Assembly: GCF_000591035.1 (NCBI RefSeq)
Contig: NC_022521.1
Span: 1,488,001 to 1,552,000 of the forward strand
Origin: Aeropyrum camini SY1 = JCM 12091
GTDB taxonomy: Archaea > Thermoproteota > Thermoprotei_A > Sulfolobales > Acidilobaceae
Direction of reading: 5' to 3'
Length of the DNA stretch: 64,000 nt
The position numbers and the translations under genes are program-made. Positions 23,964 through 32,738 of this stretch are shown here, piece after piece. The notes beneath the pieces were generated by a model. It saw nothing but the letters and a program-made list of their open reading frames with translations. It was not told the DNA's origin and ran no database searches. Every line of letters starts with the position of its first letter. Positions within the stretch are counted from its first letter, which is position 1.

Positions 23964-26177
23964 TCAAAGTGTTATGGTGGGGGCTTCTCTCTTGGCTTCC
24001 TCCTGCCTCTGCTTGACCGTCTCGAGCCACCTCTTATAATATTCTACCATCTGCGGTGTCACGCTAGGCTTCACCTTCTTCAGCGCCGTCTCGAAGTGTC
24101 TCATGGACACTTCGACCGCGTTTATATCCTCCCTCAACGCTGCGAGGCTAGCCTCCCTGACCAGGGCCTCTATATCGGCGCCTGTGTAGCCCTCCGTTCT
24201 TCTGGCTATCTCCGCTAGATCCACGTCTTCGGCCAGTGGAACCTTCCTTGTGTGTATCCTGAGGATCTCGAGCCTCGAGCTGAAGTCGGGCGGCGGGACG
24301 TATATCATCTTCTCGAGCCTCCCAGGCCTCATGAGGGCCGGGTCAACCATGTCCGGTCTGTTTGTGGCGGCAACTACAACGACGTCGTGAAGGTCTGAGA
24401 CCCCGTCTATCTCGGTCAGCAGCTGGCTGACAATCCTCTCCGTCACCCTGGTACCCACGTCGGTACCTCTCACCGGGGCTATGGCGTCTATCTCGTCGAA
24501 GAATACTACGGCGGGGGCGTGCTGCCTCGCCTTAGCGAATATCTCTCTTATGGCTCTTTCGCTCTCTCCTACCCACTTGCTCAGTATCTCCGGCCCCCTG
24601 ACGGCTATGAAGTTCGCCCCGCTCTCAGTGGCAACAGCCTTAGCAAGCAAAGTCTTACCAGTACCCGGAGGGCCAAACAACAACACACCCCTAGGAGGCC
24701 TAATACCCATCCTCGTGAAAGCTTCGGGGTGCTTGAGAGGCCATTCAACAACCTCCCTCAGCTCCTGCTTGACATCCTCAAGGCCACCTATATCGCTCCA
24801 CCTAACCTCGGGAACCTCTATCTGGATCTCCCTGAGCCCGCTGGGGGTTATCTCCCTCAGTGCTTTGAGGAAGTCCTCCATAGTCACTACCATCTTCTCT
24901 AGGACCTCCACGGGTATGGACTCCTGCTCGAGGTCTATCTCGGGTAGATACCTTCTAAGGGCGTACATGGCCGCCTCTCTCGCCAGGGCGGCGAGGTCAG
25001 CCCCCGTGAAGCCCTTCGTCATCTCGGCGAGCTTCTCCAGATCCACGTCCTCCGCCAGGGGCATGTGCCGGGTGTGTATCTGCAGTATCTCAAGCCTCCC
25101 ATGCTTGTCGGGCAGGGGGACCTCGATCTCCCTGTCGAACCTTCCGGGCCTCCTCAGCGCAGGGTCTATGGCGTTGGGCCTGTTGGTGGCTGCAATGACT
25201 ATCACGTTCCCCCGAGCCTCAAGCCCGTCCATCAGGGCTAGGAGCTGGGCCACAACCCTTCTCTCGACCTCCCCGACGACCTCGTCCCTCTTGGGGGCGA
25301 TGGCGTCTATCTCGTCTATGAATATAATGCTGGGCGCGTTCTTCTTGGCCTCCTCAAATATCTCCCTAAGCCTCTGCTCGCTCTCCCCATAATACTTGCT
25401 CATAATCTCCGGGCCGTTAATAGAGATGAAGTACGCGTCGGCCTCGTTTGCAACGGCCTTTGCGAGCAGAGTCTTACCAGTACCCGGAGGCCCGTAGAGG
25501 AGAATACCCTTCGGAGGCTCTATCCCCAGCCTCTTGAAGATCTCCGGGTGCCTCAGCGGGAGCTCTACCATTTCCCTAACCTTCTCGATTACCTCCTTAA
25601 GACCCCCTATATCCTCGTAGGTGACCTTAGGAACTCTGCTCTGTGCCACCGGCTTTTCGAGAACGTCTACTATAGTCTCCTCGGCAACAATCACCGCGCC
25701 CTTAGGCCTCGCATCGACCACCTGCAGCTGGACAGCCTGGCCTATGACGGGGACGACAACGATATCGCCCTCGGTTATGGGTACGCCCTGCAGCTTCTTC
25801 TTCACATACCTCTTGAAGCCCTCGTCAACAGTCATGGTATAGCTGACTGGGGCGAGCTTGACCTTGGTGGCGGTTCTGACACTCGTCTTCCTTACAATAA
25901 CCTTCTCACCAATATTTACGTCAGCGTTCCTCCTCAGTATACCGTCCATCCTTATTATGTCGAGACCCATATCCTCAGGGTATGCTGGCATGACTACGGC
26001 AACAGTCTTCTTCTTACCCTCAATCTCGACAACATCGCCAGGCTCAACCCCCAGCTCCTTCATTATGTCGATATCGATTCTAACCCTCTTCCTGCCCGAA
26101 TCCCTAGGCTTAGCCTCCGCAACCCTGAGTATAGCCTCCTTAACCGGCCTTCTAACGCCGAAACCGCTGCTGGACAA
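23964..26177 (-). CDS. CDC48/VAT AAA+ ATPase
   Basis: A 737-residue double AAA+ ATPase that unfolds proteins and feeds them to the proteasome. The N-terminal double-psi barrel and CDC48 domain 2 cover about residues 1-180. D1 has Walker [18 protein letters not shown] and Walker [17 protein letters not shown]2 has [17 protein letters not shown] and [16 protein letters not shown]. Arg fingers are present in RRPGRFDRE and RPGRLEKM. The C-terminus lacks the long p97 tail. TTG 26177 follows GAGGG. TATA-like CTTAATTAATAATC lies on the reverse strand near 26215-26230. The long open frames on the opposite strand are shadows. Confidence 0.96.
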   Translation of the reverse strand: MSSSGFGVRRPVKEAILRVAEAKPRDSGRKRVRIDIDIMKELGVEPGDVVEIEGKKKTVAVVMPAYPEDMGLDIIRMDGILRRNADVNIGEKVIVRKTSVRTATKVKLAPVSYTMTVDEGFKRYVKKKLQGVPITEGDIVVVPVIGQAVQLQVVDARPKGAVIVAEETIVDVLEKPVAQSRVPKVTYEDIGGLKEVIEKVREMVELPLRHPEIFKRLGIEPPKGILLYGPPGTGKTLLAKAVANEADAYFISINGPEIMSKYYGESEQRLREIFEEAKKNAPSIIFIDEIDAIAPKRDEVVGEVERRVVAQLLALMDGLEARGNVIVIAATNRPNAIDPALRRPGRFDREIEVPLPDKHGRLEILQIHTRHMPLAEDVDLEKLAEMTKGFTGADLAALAREAAMYALRRYLPEIDLEQESIPVEVLEKMVVTMEDFLKALREITPSGLREIQIEVPEVRWSDIGGLEDVKQELREVVEWPLKHPEAFTRMGIRPPRGVLLFGPPGTGKTLLAKAVATESGANFIAVRGPEILSKWVGESERAIREIFAKARQHAPAVVFFDEIDAIAPVRGTDVGTRVTERIVSQLLTEIDGVSDLHDVVVVAATNRPDMVDPALMRPGRLEKMIYVPPPDFSSRLEILRIHTRKVPLAEDVDLAEIARRTEGYTGADIEALVREASLAALREDINAVEVSMRHFETALKKVKPSVTPQMVEYYKRWLETVKQRQEEAKREAPTITL

Positions 26178-26307
26178 GGCCCTCTAATCCCCACTATAGA
26201 ACTTGGAGAGGGGGGATTATTAATTAAGAGTTTGGGGGCCCCGGGGTGTTACCCCCCTTTTTCCAACACTGGGGGATGCTCGAGTTCTAATGAGGAGGGC
26301 GGACCCC

Positions 26308-26469
26308 CTATTCGTCACCATCCTTCTCCCTTTCCCTCTCCCCGTCTTCAGGTCTTTTCTTCTCCCGCCTCTTCGGCTTCGAAGGGGTGCCGCACTCTCT
26401 GGATACAGCGGGGCTCTCCCAGTCCCAGGTGCTCTCCCTGTGGTTCTCCTCGCTCAGTAAAGGAGCCAT
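26308..26469 (-). CDS. Small basic charged ORF (53 aa)
   Basis: An ATG at 26469 lies one base after the EF-1 beta stop codon (TAAAATG), giving 53 codons before TAG. The product begins MAPLLSEENHRESTWDWES and becomes very charged (KPKRREKKRPEDGEREREKD), probably disordered. Its position right behind EF-1 beta suggests translational coupling. No family is recognised, and a chance ORF cannot be excluded. If real it could be a ribosome- or nucleic-acid-associated small protein. Confidence 0.42.
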   Translation of the reverse strand: MAPLLSEENHRESTWDWESPAVSRECGTPSKPKRREKKRPEDGEREREKDGDE

Positions 26470-26470
26470 T

Positions 26471-26743
26471 TTACTGCATCCTCGAGACGCTTTCTACCTC
26501 TACCTCTTGAACACCCTCTATGTTCCTCAGGAATTGCTCGACCTCTTCGGTACCACCTTCTGTCTCCTCGTTCATGGCTATGACTAGCTTTAGTGCTTTA
26601 AGGCCGAATGCTATGGGTACTTCCCCCTCTGCCAGTACCTCGTAGCCCTGGGGGAGCTTGGATTTAATCCTCTCGGCCAGCGTCTTAGGCTCGATGCTGA
26701 CATCATCTGGATATACCTTCACTACAACCGCAACCCTGGCCAT
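26471..26743 (-). CDS. ef1b: Translation elongation factor 1 beta
   Basis: A 90-residue archaeal EF-1 beta, the GDP/GTP exchange factor for EF-1 alpha in elongation. It consists of the single ferredoxin-like domain, beginning MARVAVVVKVYPDDVSIE, with the family segment VPIAFGLKALKLVIAMNEE and an acidic C-terminal part (GGTEEVEQFLRNIEGVQEVEVESV). Length is typical. The upstream reverse-strand neighbour is a Zn-ribbon protein, a pairing common in archaea, with 17 nt between them, so they form a translation operon. Confidence 0.94.
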   Translation of the reverse strand: MARVAVVVKVYPDDVSIEPKTLAERIKSKLPQGYEVLAEGEVPIAFGLKALKLVIAMNEETEGGTEEVEQFLRNIEGVQEVEVESVSRMQ

Positions 26744-26760
26744 AGCGTTTCACCCCTTTG

Positions 26761-26967
26761 TTACGGCCCTGTGAAGCCGCAGTTCGGGCAGGTGTAGGTT
26801 GCGCCCTGCTTCCTGCACCTGCTGCAGCGCCAAATCTCTACCTCCCCACAGTTCGGGCAGGGGAACCGAGTAGCTGTAGAGCCTGGCTCTACTATTCTGC
26901 CGCAGCTCGTACATCGCGGGGGGTGGACGGAGTCGTAGACGTCTATCTTCCTAGGCTGTACTGCCAT
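26761..26967 (-). CDS. Zn-ribbon RNA-binding protein
   Basis: A 68-residue protein with four Cys pairs: CTSC, CPNC, CSRC and CPNC. This is the pattern of the archaeal predicted Zn-ribbon RNA-binding family involved in translation (COG2888), which is usually encoded next to EF-1 beta, as here. Two zinc ribbons are expected. ATG 26967 (MAVQPRKID) is preferred over GTG 26979 because AGGGGTG lies upstream at the right distance. Confidence 0.85.
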   Translation of the reverse strand: MAVQPRKIDVYDSVHPPRCTSCGRIVEPGSTATRFPCPNCGEVEIWRCSRCRKQGATYTCPNCGFTGP

Positions 26968-27006
26968 TATCCTGGGCACCCCTGTCTAGGTTAGCCTGTA
27001 GGGCTA

Positions 27007-28185
27007 TTAAGCCTCGCCTAAGGGGGCGCAGCTCCTAAACTCAAGCCTAATGGCCTTCCTGAGGTCATCGTCAACCGGGAGATGGTCGAATATGCTGCCC
27101 GAGGACCTCGCGAGCTCGAGCTGGTCGACGATCCACTTGTACCGGCCTCCCGCGAGGCCGCTGGCTATCAATGCTGCGCCAGTAGCCCCCTCTTTAGTCT
27201 TGGAGCCTAGCCTTTCAACCCTGAGTATACGGGGGGTTAGGCCTAGGGAGCTTATGAAGTCCTCGAGCCTACCCTCAAGCTCCCTCCCCAGCCGCCCGTG
27301 GGAGAATAGCCTACCAGACACGTAAACCCTGACAACCCCTCCCTCCGGCCTGAGGGATGGCAGCAGTGCCGCCACACTCTTAACCACGCCCTCTCCCAGC
27401 ATCTCCAGAGCAGCCTCGGCGCTAGGCGCGGCGGCCCCGTGAGCCTTTTCCTCGAGCTCGGCAGGCGATGAAACACCCGCCAGCCATCCGGCGCCTCCCT
27501 TGAAAAGCATGGCCTTGCTGAACCTTGGAGCCACAGCTGCGAGGGCATAAGCAACCTCCCCGTCCATAGCTCCTCCCCCCATGAAACCGTGGAACCCGCT
27601 GGTACCTCCAACACCGTCCACAACCTTCCCGTCAACAACGGCTATAGCGGCCGTGTACGCCATGCCTGCCTCGACCGCGATAAACCTCGCAGCCTTCGGA
27701 GCCACACCATGGGACTCCACCTCTGTCTTCAAGGCCGCCGCGACAGTGTAGAGCTTATCCGCCGTCCCCATGTCAATCCTCCCAACCTTCCTCCAAGATG
27801 GAACCGTTGGGAGGTGTATCACGCCGGGGGTGAACCACGCTGGAAGGCTTGAAGCGGAGAAGAGGGCCATGAGCCTCCTAAGCCCCACTATCCTGAGGCC
27901 CAGGACCTCGTCGCTGGAGTGGATAAACGTGGCCTCGCAAATATCCCAGGCGGTAGCCTCGGCAGCCCTCTTAAGGGGCATGCCATAGCCGCTCGGCGCC
28001 ACAACAGCGTCTAGACCGCCAATCCTCCTGGAGGCCTCCTCAACAATCCTTAGGGGGAGTGAGGGGTCCCTGGTCACCTCATCCCTGGGGATAGACTCCT
28101 CCAGGAAAACTCTTCCTGACTCGTCGTCGAAACCGAGAACATCCATTGAACCGGTTCCAGGATCTATCCCCACAACCCTAGCCAA
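27007..28185 (-). CDS. DUF1464 family ASKHA-type kinase-like protein
   Basis: A 392-residue protein of the DUF1464 family, which has the ASKHA (acetate/sugar kinase, Hsp70, actin) fold. Visible landmarks are the N-terminal phosphate loop VVGIDPGTGSMDVLGF, the second region RFIAVEAGMAYTAAIAVVDG, and the Gly-rich GGTSGFHGFMGGGAMDGE. Members have been likened to butyrate kinases, but the substrate is unproven. It is soluble, with no signal peptide. It is the first gene of the reverse-strand translation cluster and is divergent from sixA. Confidence 0.84.
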   Translation of the reverse strand: MARVVGIDPGTGSMDVLGFDDESGRVFLEESIPRDEVTRDPSLPLRIVEEASRRIGGLDAVVAPSGYGMPLKRAAEATAWDICEATFIHSSDEVLGLRIVGLRRLMALFSASSLPAWFTPGVIHLPTVPSWRKVGRIDMGTADKLYTVAAALKTEVESHGVAPKAARFIAVEAGMAYTAAIAVVDGKVVDGVGGTSGFHGFMGGGAMDGEVAYALAAVAPRFSKAMLFKGGAGWLAGVSSPAELEEKAHGAAAPSAEAALEMLGEGVVKSVAALLPSLRPEGGVVRVYVSGRLFSHGRLGRELEGRLEDFISSLGLTPRILRVERLGSKTKEGATGAALIASGLAGGRYKWIVDQLELARSSGSIFDHLPVDDDLRKAIRLEFRSCAPLGEA

Positions 28186-28275
28186 TCGGGCTCCCCTCCG
28201 TTAGGCTGCTAGGGCCGTCCAATAATTTAGTTCTCTATAGGATACTTTACCACGGGGTCTTGGGGTGATCATCTG

Positions 28276-28755
28276 TTGGCTTTGATAGTGTTCTACAGAC
28301 ACGGTAAGGCAGAGCCCCGGAGGGAGGGAGTGAGCGACAGGGAGAGGAGGCTCACCCGGGAGGGTGTTATGCAGGTGGAGTGCGGAGGCCGGCTCCTCCT
28401 GGGCGCCGGCTTCAAGAAGATTTTATCGTCCCCCTACCGAAGGGCTGTAGAGACGGCCGAGATCCTGGCCAGAACGCTGAAACTGAGCTATGCTATAGCC
28501 GATTGGCTAGCCCCCGACTCTGGTGTTGGGCTAGAAGATCTTGAGAAGTTCGGTGTCGATGACGGTGTCATACTTGTCGGGCACAACCCCTGGATGGAGG
28601 AAACCATAATTGAGCTTGTTGGCGGGGCTCTCGAGCTAAAGGCTGGGGGCTTCGCCGTAGTTAGCGTTATAGCCTTCAGGCCCGGCGGAGGTAACCTGCT
28701 CTCACTCGTGAACCCCGGAGTAGTGAATGTTTGCAAGGGGGGAGGAAGAGCTTGA
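28276..28755 (+). CDS. sixA: SixA-type phosphohistidine phosphatase
   Basis: A 159-residue protein of the histidine phosphatase superfamily, SixA group. The RHG motif is FYRHGKAEPR at the N-terminus, the second catalytic Arg is in SSPYRRAVETAEIL, and the catalytic His is in ILVGHNPWMEE. In bacteria SixA removes phosphate from phosphohistidine; the archaeal target is unknown. TTG 28276 is the start. Its stop overlaps the start of the SpoIIM-like gene as TTGA, so translation is coupled. Confidence 0.88.
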   Translation: MALIVFYRHGKAEPRREGVSDRERRLTREGVMQVECGGRLLLGAGFKKILSSPYRRAVETAEILARTLKLSYAIADWLAPDSGVGLEDLEKFGVDDGVILVGHNPWMEETIIELVGGALELKAGGFAVVSVIAFRPGGGNLLSLVNPGVVNVCKGGGRA

Positions 28756-29306
28756 CCCGTAGGAGGCTGCCGGGCCTGGGAATAGTGCTGCTGGGCTTCT
28801 CCCTGGGTGCTGTAGCATTCCTAGCTGGTGTCTGGGTAGGCTATGTGAAACCCGACTATACCCTCCTGGATCCGCTATCAGAAAAGGCTGGATTGATCCT
28901 TAAGCTACCTCCTGCGCTTCGGCCCCTCGGGATATTTATAAACAACCTCCTGGCAGCCACCCTCACATACGTGTTAACAATACTACTTATACTACCTGGT
29001 CTATCGGTGGTCGGCCTCAACGGCTACATTGTGGGGACCGCTCTCAAATACGCGGTGGACGTGAAGGATTTGAACTTAACTGTGGCTCTCCTGCTAATCA
29101 TACCCCATGGAGTCCTCGAGATACCTGCATTTTTGGCGAGTGTCGGTTTTGGCATGAGGTGCCTAATCTACTGCAGGGGCCTCCGCCAAACTGTGGAGAA
29201 TACTCTGGCCATGTACGCTGTAACCGTTCCGATGCTTCTCGCTGCAGCCGTCATTGAGATTTTCATAACGCCCGCCATAGCGGGGGTTGGCGGGCTTGGG
29301 GGCTGA
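28752..29306 (+). CDS. SpoIIM (DUF95) family membrane protein
   Basis: A 184-residue membrane protein with about five transmembrane helices. Family features are LGIFINNLLAATLTYVLT, the conserved NGYIVG in VVGLNGYIVGTALKY and LIIPHGVLEIPAFLASVGFG, with His-Gly-x-x-Glu. Despite the name, archaeal members have nothing to do with sporulation, and the function is unknown. TTG 28752 is chosen because it overlaps the sixA stop (TTGA) and follows GGGGGGAGGA. It overlaps the trmI start by about 20 nt, so three genes form a tight overlapping unit. Confidence 0.87.
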   Translation: MTRRRLPGLGIVLLGFSLGAVAFLAGVWVGYVKPDYTLLDPLSEKAGLILKLPPALRPLGIFINNLLAATLTYVLTILLILPGLSVVGLNGYIVGTALKYAVDVKDLNLTVALLLIIPHGVLEIPAFLASVGFGMRCLIYCRGLRQTVENTLAMYAVTVPMLLAAAVIEIFITPAIAGVGGLGG

Positions 29307-30102
29307 CGGGTGCGAGGTAGTTGCAGAGGGTTGCCCCGCTGTTTTGATAGCTGAGTCTATGAAGGGCGAGCGGAGGAGCTACTATATAAGGATATCCGCC
29401 GAGTCCACATACTCGACAATAGCGGGCGTCATAGCAGCCCGGAAAATATTGGGGAAGCCATGGGGAGTCCTCCTACGGAGCCGGCTTGGAGCCGTTGCAG
29501 TTGTGAAACCTAGTATAGCCGAGCTTATGGAGGGGTTCTACGAAAGGAGGACACAGGTTATCTACCCAAAGGACTCAGGGTTGATAGCGATCCTAGCCGG
29601 CGCCAGGCCGGAAGCGAGGCTACTTGAGGCGGGGGTGGGGAGCGGTTTTCTAACAACAGTCCTTGCTATGGGGCTCTGCCCCACAGGCAGGCTGATAGGC
29701 CTGGACGTTAAACGTGAGAACCTGGAGGCTGCGCGGAGAAACCTGGAATCCGCTGGCCTCCTGGACTGTGTTGACCTGAAGCTGGGAGACGTTAGAGACC
29801 CCGCTGCCGTGGAGGGCGTAGGACCTCTGGACGGCGTTGTGCTAGACATGCCAGACCCTTGGAGCGCCCTGGAGAGCCTCGGGCCCGAGGTTAAGCCTAG
29901 TGCTGTGGCGGTGGCTTTCGTACCTACGTCGACCCAGCTGGAGAAACTTCTGGATCACCTACCCGGCGGATGGATGCTACAGGGGGGTGTTGAGACCATG
30001 GCAAGGACTATAAACTTGTCTCCAGGGGCGGTTAGACCGGGAGAGTGGCTGGCCAGCTTCACGGGATATATAGTCGTGTTACGTAGAGTCGTCCAGGGCT
30101 AG
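29287..30102 (+). CDS. trmI: tRNA (adenine-N1) methyltransferase TrmI
   Basis: A 271-residue SAM-dependent enzyme that methylates A58 of tRNA (and A57 in archaea), an important thermostabilising mark. The N-terminal beta domain leads into QVIYPKDSGLIAILAG, the family landmark, then motif I LLEAGVGSGFLTTVLA, the SAM acidic residue in LIGLDVKRENLEAA, and the catalytic motif VVLDMPDPWSAL. Length matches archaeal TrmI. The exact start is uncertain: TTG 29287 or 29296 both overlap the SpoIIM end. Confidence 0.92.
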   Translation: MAGLGADGCEVVAEGCPAVLIAESMKGERRSYYIRISAESTYSTIAGVIAARKILGKPWGVLLRSRLGAVAVVKPSIAELMEGFYERRTQVIYPKDSGLIAILAGARPEARLLEAGVGSGFLTTVLAMGLCPTGRLIGLDVKRENLEAARRNLESAGLLDCVDLKLGDVRDPAAVEGVGPLDGVVLDMPDPWSALESLGPEVKPSAVAVAFVPTSTQLEKLLDHLPGGWMLQGGVETMARTINLSPGAVRPGEWLASFTGYIVVLRRVVQG

Positions 30103-30189
30103 CTGAAATTTAACAATAGAAGCCCTTTAGGCTTTCGCTATACATAATATTGCTGCGGGGGACAACTAAGTCATATGGGGTGAATATTC

Positions 30190-30636
30190 ATGGTAGTCTT
30201 CATAAGGAAGAAGAGGAGAATCCCCGTCAGGGCAAGCGACATTATGATTACAGAGGTTGTAACCGTCAGGCCCGAGGAGCCGGTGACCCGTGCCGCCAAG
30301 CTTATGGTGGATAACTTGATAGGAAGTGTGCTTGTTGTAGATGAAGAGGGTAGACTGCGCGGTATAGTGACCGAGAGGGATATAGTTTATGTGGTGAGCG
30401 AGGCCTGGGACCCCACTAAGCATAAGGTCTGGGAGATAATGACGGAAAACCCAATAGTCGTTAGACCCGACGACGACTTGCTAACAGTTGTTAGAAAGAT
30501 GAGCGAGACCAACGTCAGACACCTCCCAGTAGTCGACGAGAAGGGTGTCCCAGTGGGTATAATAAGCTTCAGGGACGTCCTAGACTTCCTCATGTCAGTT
30601 TTCGGCCTAGCACTCGGGTTAACATTAGAAAAATAG
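30190..30636 (+). CDS. CBS-domain protein
   Basis: A 148-residue protein composed of two CBS domains. Each shows the DIM...V.P......A...M pattern: ASDIMITEVVTVRPEEPV and WEIMTENPIVVRPDDDLL, with LVVDEEGRLRGIVTERDI and LPVVDEKGVPVGIISFRD. Paired CBS domains bind adenine nucleotides and act as energy or redox sensors. The partner is unknown; no attached enzyme domain is seen. ATACATAATATT (30140-30151) is a plausible TATA box. Confidence 0.9.
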   Translation: MVVFIRKKRRIPVRASDIMITEVVTVRPEEPVTRAAKLMVDNLIGSVLVVDEEGRLRGIVTERDIVYVVSEAWDPTKHKVWEIMTENPIVVRPDDDLLTVVRKMSETNVRHLPVVDEKGVPVGIISFRDVLDFLMSVFGLALGLTLEK

Positions 30637-30689
30637 AGTGGCGCCCTTAGGCTCGCGGGACCTCCGAGCCAGGTTATGTTGGAAACTGT

Positions 30690-30760
30690 TTTTACGTAAA
30701 ACACCGTTCAATTTTAACAGGGGTTAAAGCCTGCTGCTTCAAATACATGTAAACGGTGTT
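30690..30760 (+). promoter_or_regulatory. Palindromic operator-like sites and promoter of the iron permease
   Basis: TTTTACGTAAAA (30690-30701) is a perfect 12-bp palindrome. AACACCGTT (30700-30708) and AACGGTGTT (30752-30760) form a 9-bp inverted repeat, the second copy touching the start codon. GGGTTAAAGC (30721-30730) between them is the likely TATA box. The layout suits repression by a dimeric metal regulator, but the regulator is not identified. Confidence 0.5.
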
Positions 30761-31598
30761 AAACTTGAGCGAGGCTCTGGCGACCGGCTTGGTAGCGTTC
30801 AGAGAAGCTTTCGAGGCTATACTGCTAAGCACAATAATAATTATGCTGCTAAAGAAGATGGGAGAGCACGCGAAGGTCAAGATAGTTCACGCGTCCGCCC
30901 TCTTGAGTGTGGCTCTGGGCGTCATCCTAGGGGCCGGCATATATACTGTTTTCAAGGGGTTCCCAGAGAAGGAGCTCGTGGAGGCTGGTATGTCGTACCT
31001 CGCTGCACTGGTAATAGGGACTGTAATAGTCTGGGGGGTCAGGCATGGTCCAAAGATTAAGGGAGAGATAGAGGCGAAGCTAGCCTCGGGTCTCTCGGCC
31101 AGCGCTGTAGCCATCATCACTTTCATATTCGTCTTCCGCGAGGTCCTAGAGATCGTCCTGATAACAGCGCCCTTTCTTGTGGCAAACCCAATGTCTACTA
31201 CCGTAGGTGTCGGAGCCGGCACCCTTGGCGCACTCGCCCTAGGAGTAGCCGTGTACTGGCTGGGCATGAGGATAAACCTTAGAACATTCTTCATGGGGAC
31301 CTCGATACTGCTGGCCTTCGTAGCGTCCGGGCTAGTGGGATACGGCACCCACGAGCTGCTTGAGTGGTTCGAGGAGGAGGGTATAGAACTGGGCATACTA
31401 GGTGCAAAGGTGCAGCTGCTGAATGTGGGCGAGGAGAGTCTTTTGCACCCCAAGAACGTTATAGGGGGCCTGCTGTCTGTAATGGTTGGATACTACCACT
31501 ACATGGAAATCGCCAGGATAGTACTTCAAGGGGCTACACTCCTACTGCTGCTAGCCTACGTAATAGCAGCATACAGGCCCACTTTCAAATCATCCTAG
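30756..31598 (+). CDS. FTR1-family high-affinity iron permease
   Basis: A 280-residue protein with about seven transmembrane helices. It carries the two REXXE iron-binding motifs of FTR1: FREAFEAILL in helix 1 and FREVLEIVLI near residue 130. A third acidic region (HELLEWFEEEG) lies in an extramembrane loop. Family members import ferric or ferrous iron, in yeast with an oxidase; no such oxidase is adjacent. GTG 30756 is inside the inverted repeat, and TTG 30765 (MSEALATG) is another possible start. Confidence 0.9.
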   Translation: MLNLSEALATGLVAFREAFEAILLSTIIIMLLKKMGEHAKVKIVHASALLSVALGVILGAGIYTVFKGFPEKELVEAGMSYLAALVIGTVIVWGVRHGPKIKGEIEAKLASGLSASAVAIITFIFVFREVLEIVLITAPFLVANPMSTTVGVGAGTLGALALGVAVYWLGMRINLRTFFMGTSILLAFVASGLVGYGTHELLEWFEEEGIELGILGAKVQLLNVGEESLLHPKNVIGGLLSVMVGYYHYMEIARIVLQGATLLLLLAYVIAAYRPTFKSS

Positions 31599-31742
31599 CC
31601 ACACTCCTAGCTGGCTATTAGAGATCTCTTCCCCTTATCTCCTCTCGAGCGTGTAAGGAAGTAAGGGCAACACCAAGCCGGGATATAAGGCTGGAAGGCC
31701 CATACTTTTGGCTCACCGCCCTCCTCTGACCCGGTAGGAGGG

Positions 31743-32573
31743 CTACCCGTTTAGGGCTTTAGAGATCGCCTCAATAACGTCCTCCCCGTTAGAACCGTAG
31801 AGCCTGTTTAAGCTCTTCCTTAGCCTTGCTAGTAGAGCGAGGGATGCTATGAACTGCATGGCAAAACCTGTAAAGCCGAGCAGGCCTACTGCTGTATTGA
31901 CCATGTGGGCTACCGGGGCGGCTAACAGTATGTAGAAGGGTATCTTAGTGTTGACCCGTGCAAGGCGTAGAGAGTCGCTGAGGTTAAATGCGTATAGTGA
32001 CAAGCCAATCATGAATACAATGTTGCCAGCGAGGTAGACCATTGTGCCTGGGGCCGTGTATATTGTTAGAAGGCCGATGAAAACCATTAATGAGGATACC
32101 AGCATCAGGTAGCCTGAGAGGCCTGGGAGCATAGGGTTCGTCTTAGCCACTACAGCCAGGTAGAAAGCAGACCTAAGGTAGGTGACCATTCTGTATATAA
32201 AATAGATCCACAGTCCTAGGGCAAGTAGTATAAACTGGAGGAACATTAGGGTGATGAACGTCTCCGCAAAACCCAGGGATACTATCTTGGGGATAAGCCA
32301 AGTTAGGCTAGCGGGCACTAATGCTAGATAGTTTGGCGCCATATCAGAGTCGAAGCCCCATATAGTTATAGAGCCCACTAATATCGAAAATAGAGAGAAG
32401 GACCACACGAGCCCCGCAAGCGAGCTGTAGAGGAAATGCTTTAAACTAGCTACAGTCAGCCCCACATATATCTTTCTGTAGAACTCGGCATCGACGGATT
32501 CAGCCTCAACTTCGGATTCAAGAGTTTCAGAGGTCTCCAGGCAATCTATGGAGCCGCAGCTCCTCGTCTCCAC
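31743..32573 (-). CDS. Multi-pass membrane protein of unknown function
   Basis: A 276-residue protein with an acidic 35-residue N-terminus (rich in Glu, with two Cys in SCGSIDCLE) and about seven hydrophobic segments from residue 45 to 250. It ends in a short basic then acidic tail (LARLRKSLNRLYGSNGEDVIE). No family is recognised, and no transport or enzyme motif is visible. AATTTATACATAG on the reverse strand near 32600 fits as TATA box for a leaderless start at GTG 32573. Roughly 165 nt separate it from the radical SAM gene. Confidence 0.7.
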   Translation of the reverse strand: METRSCGSIDCLETSETLESEVEAESVDAEFYRKIYVGLTVASLKHFLYSSLAGLVWSFSLFSILVGSITIWGFDSDMAPNYLALVPASLTWLIPKIVSLGFAETFITLMFLQFILLALGLWIYFIYRMVTYLRSAFYLAVVAKTNPMLPGLSGYLMLVSSLMVFIGLLTIYTAPGTMVYLAGNIVFMIGLSLYAFNLSDSLRLARVNTKIPFYILLAAPVAHMVNTAVGLLGFTGFAMQFIASLALLARLRKSLNRLYGSNGEDVIEAISKALNG

Positions 32574-32738
32574 ACTGCTCAGCAGGACCCACCCCTCTAT
32601 GTATAAATTAGACTTTCGGACGATTGAGAGATTTCATAGGGGTAAACAGCATTTCCCCACGCTTCCTTATAAACCCTTCAAAAGCTTGCTAAGGGGTTAA
32701 GCCGCGGGCTTATATTGTTTAGGTTTACTCGGGCGTAG

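Noticed and set aside
24481-26187. Long open frames opposite the CDC48 gene
   Set aside because: They are Ser/Leu-rich antisense shadows of a highly conserved AAA+ gene, caused by codon bias.
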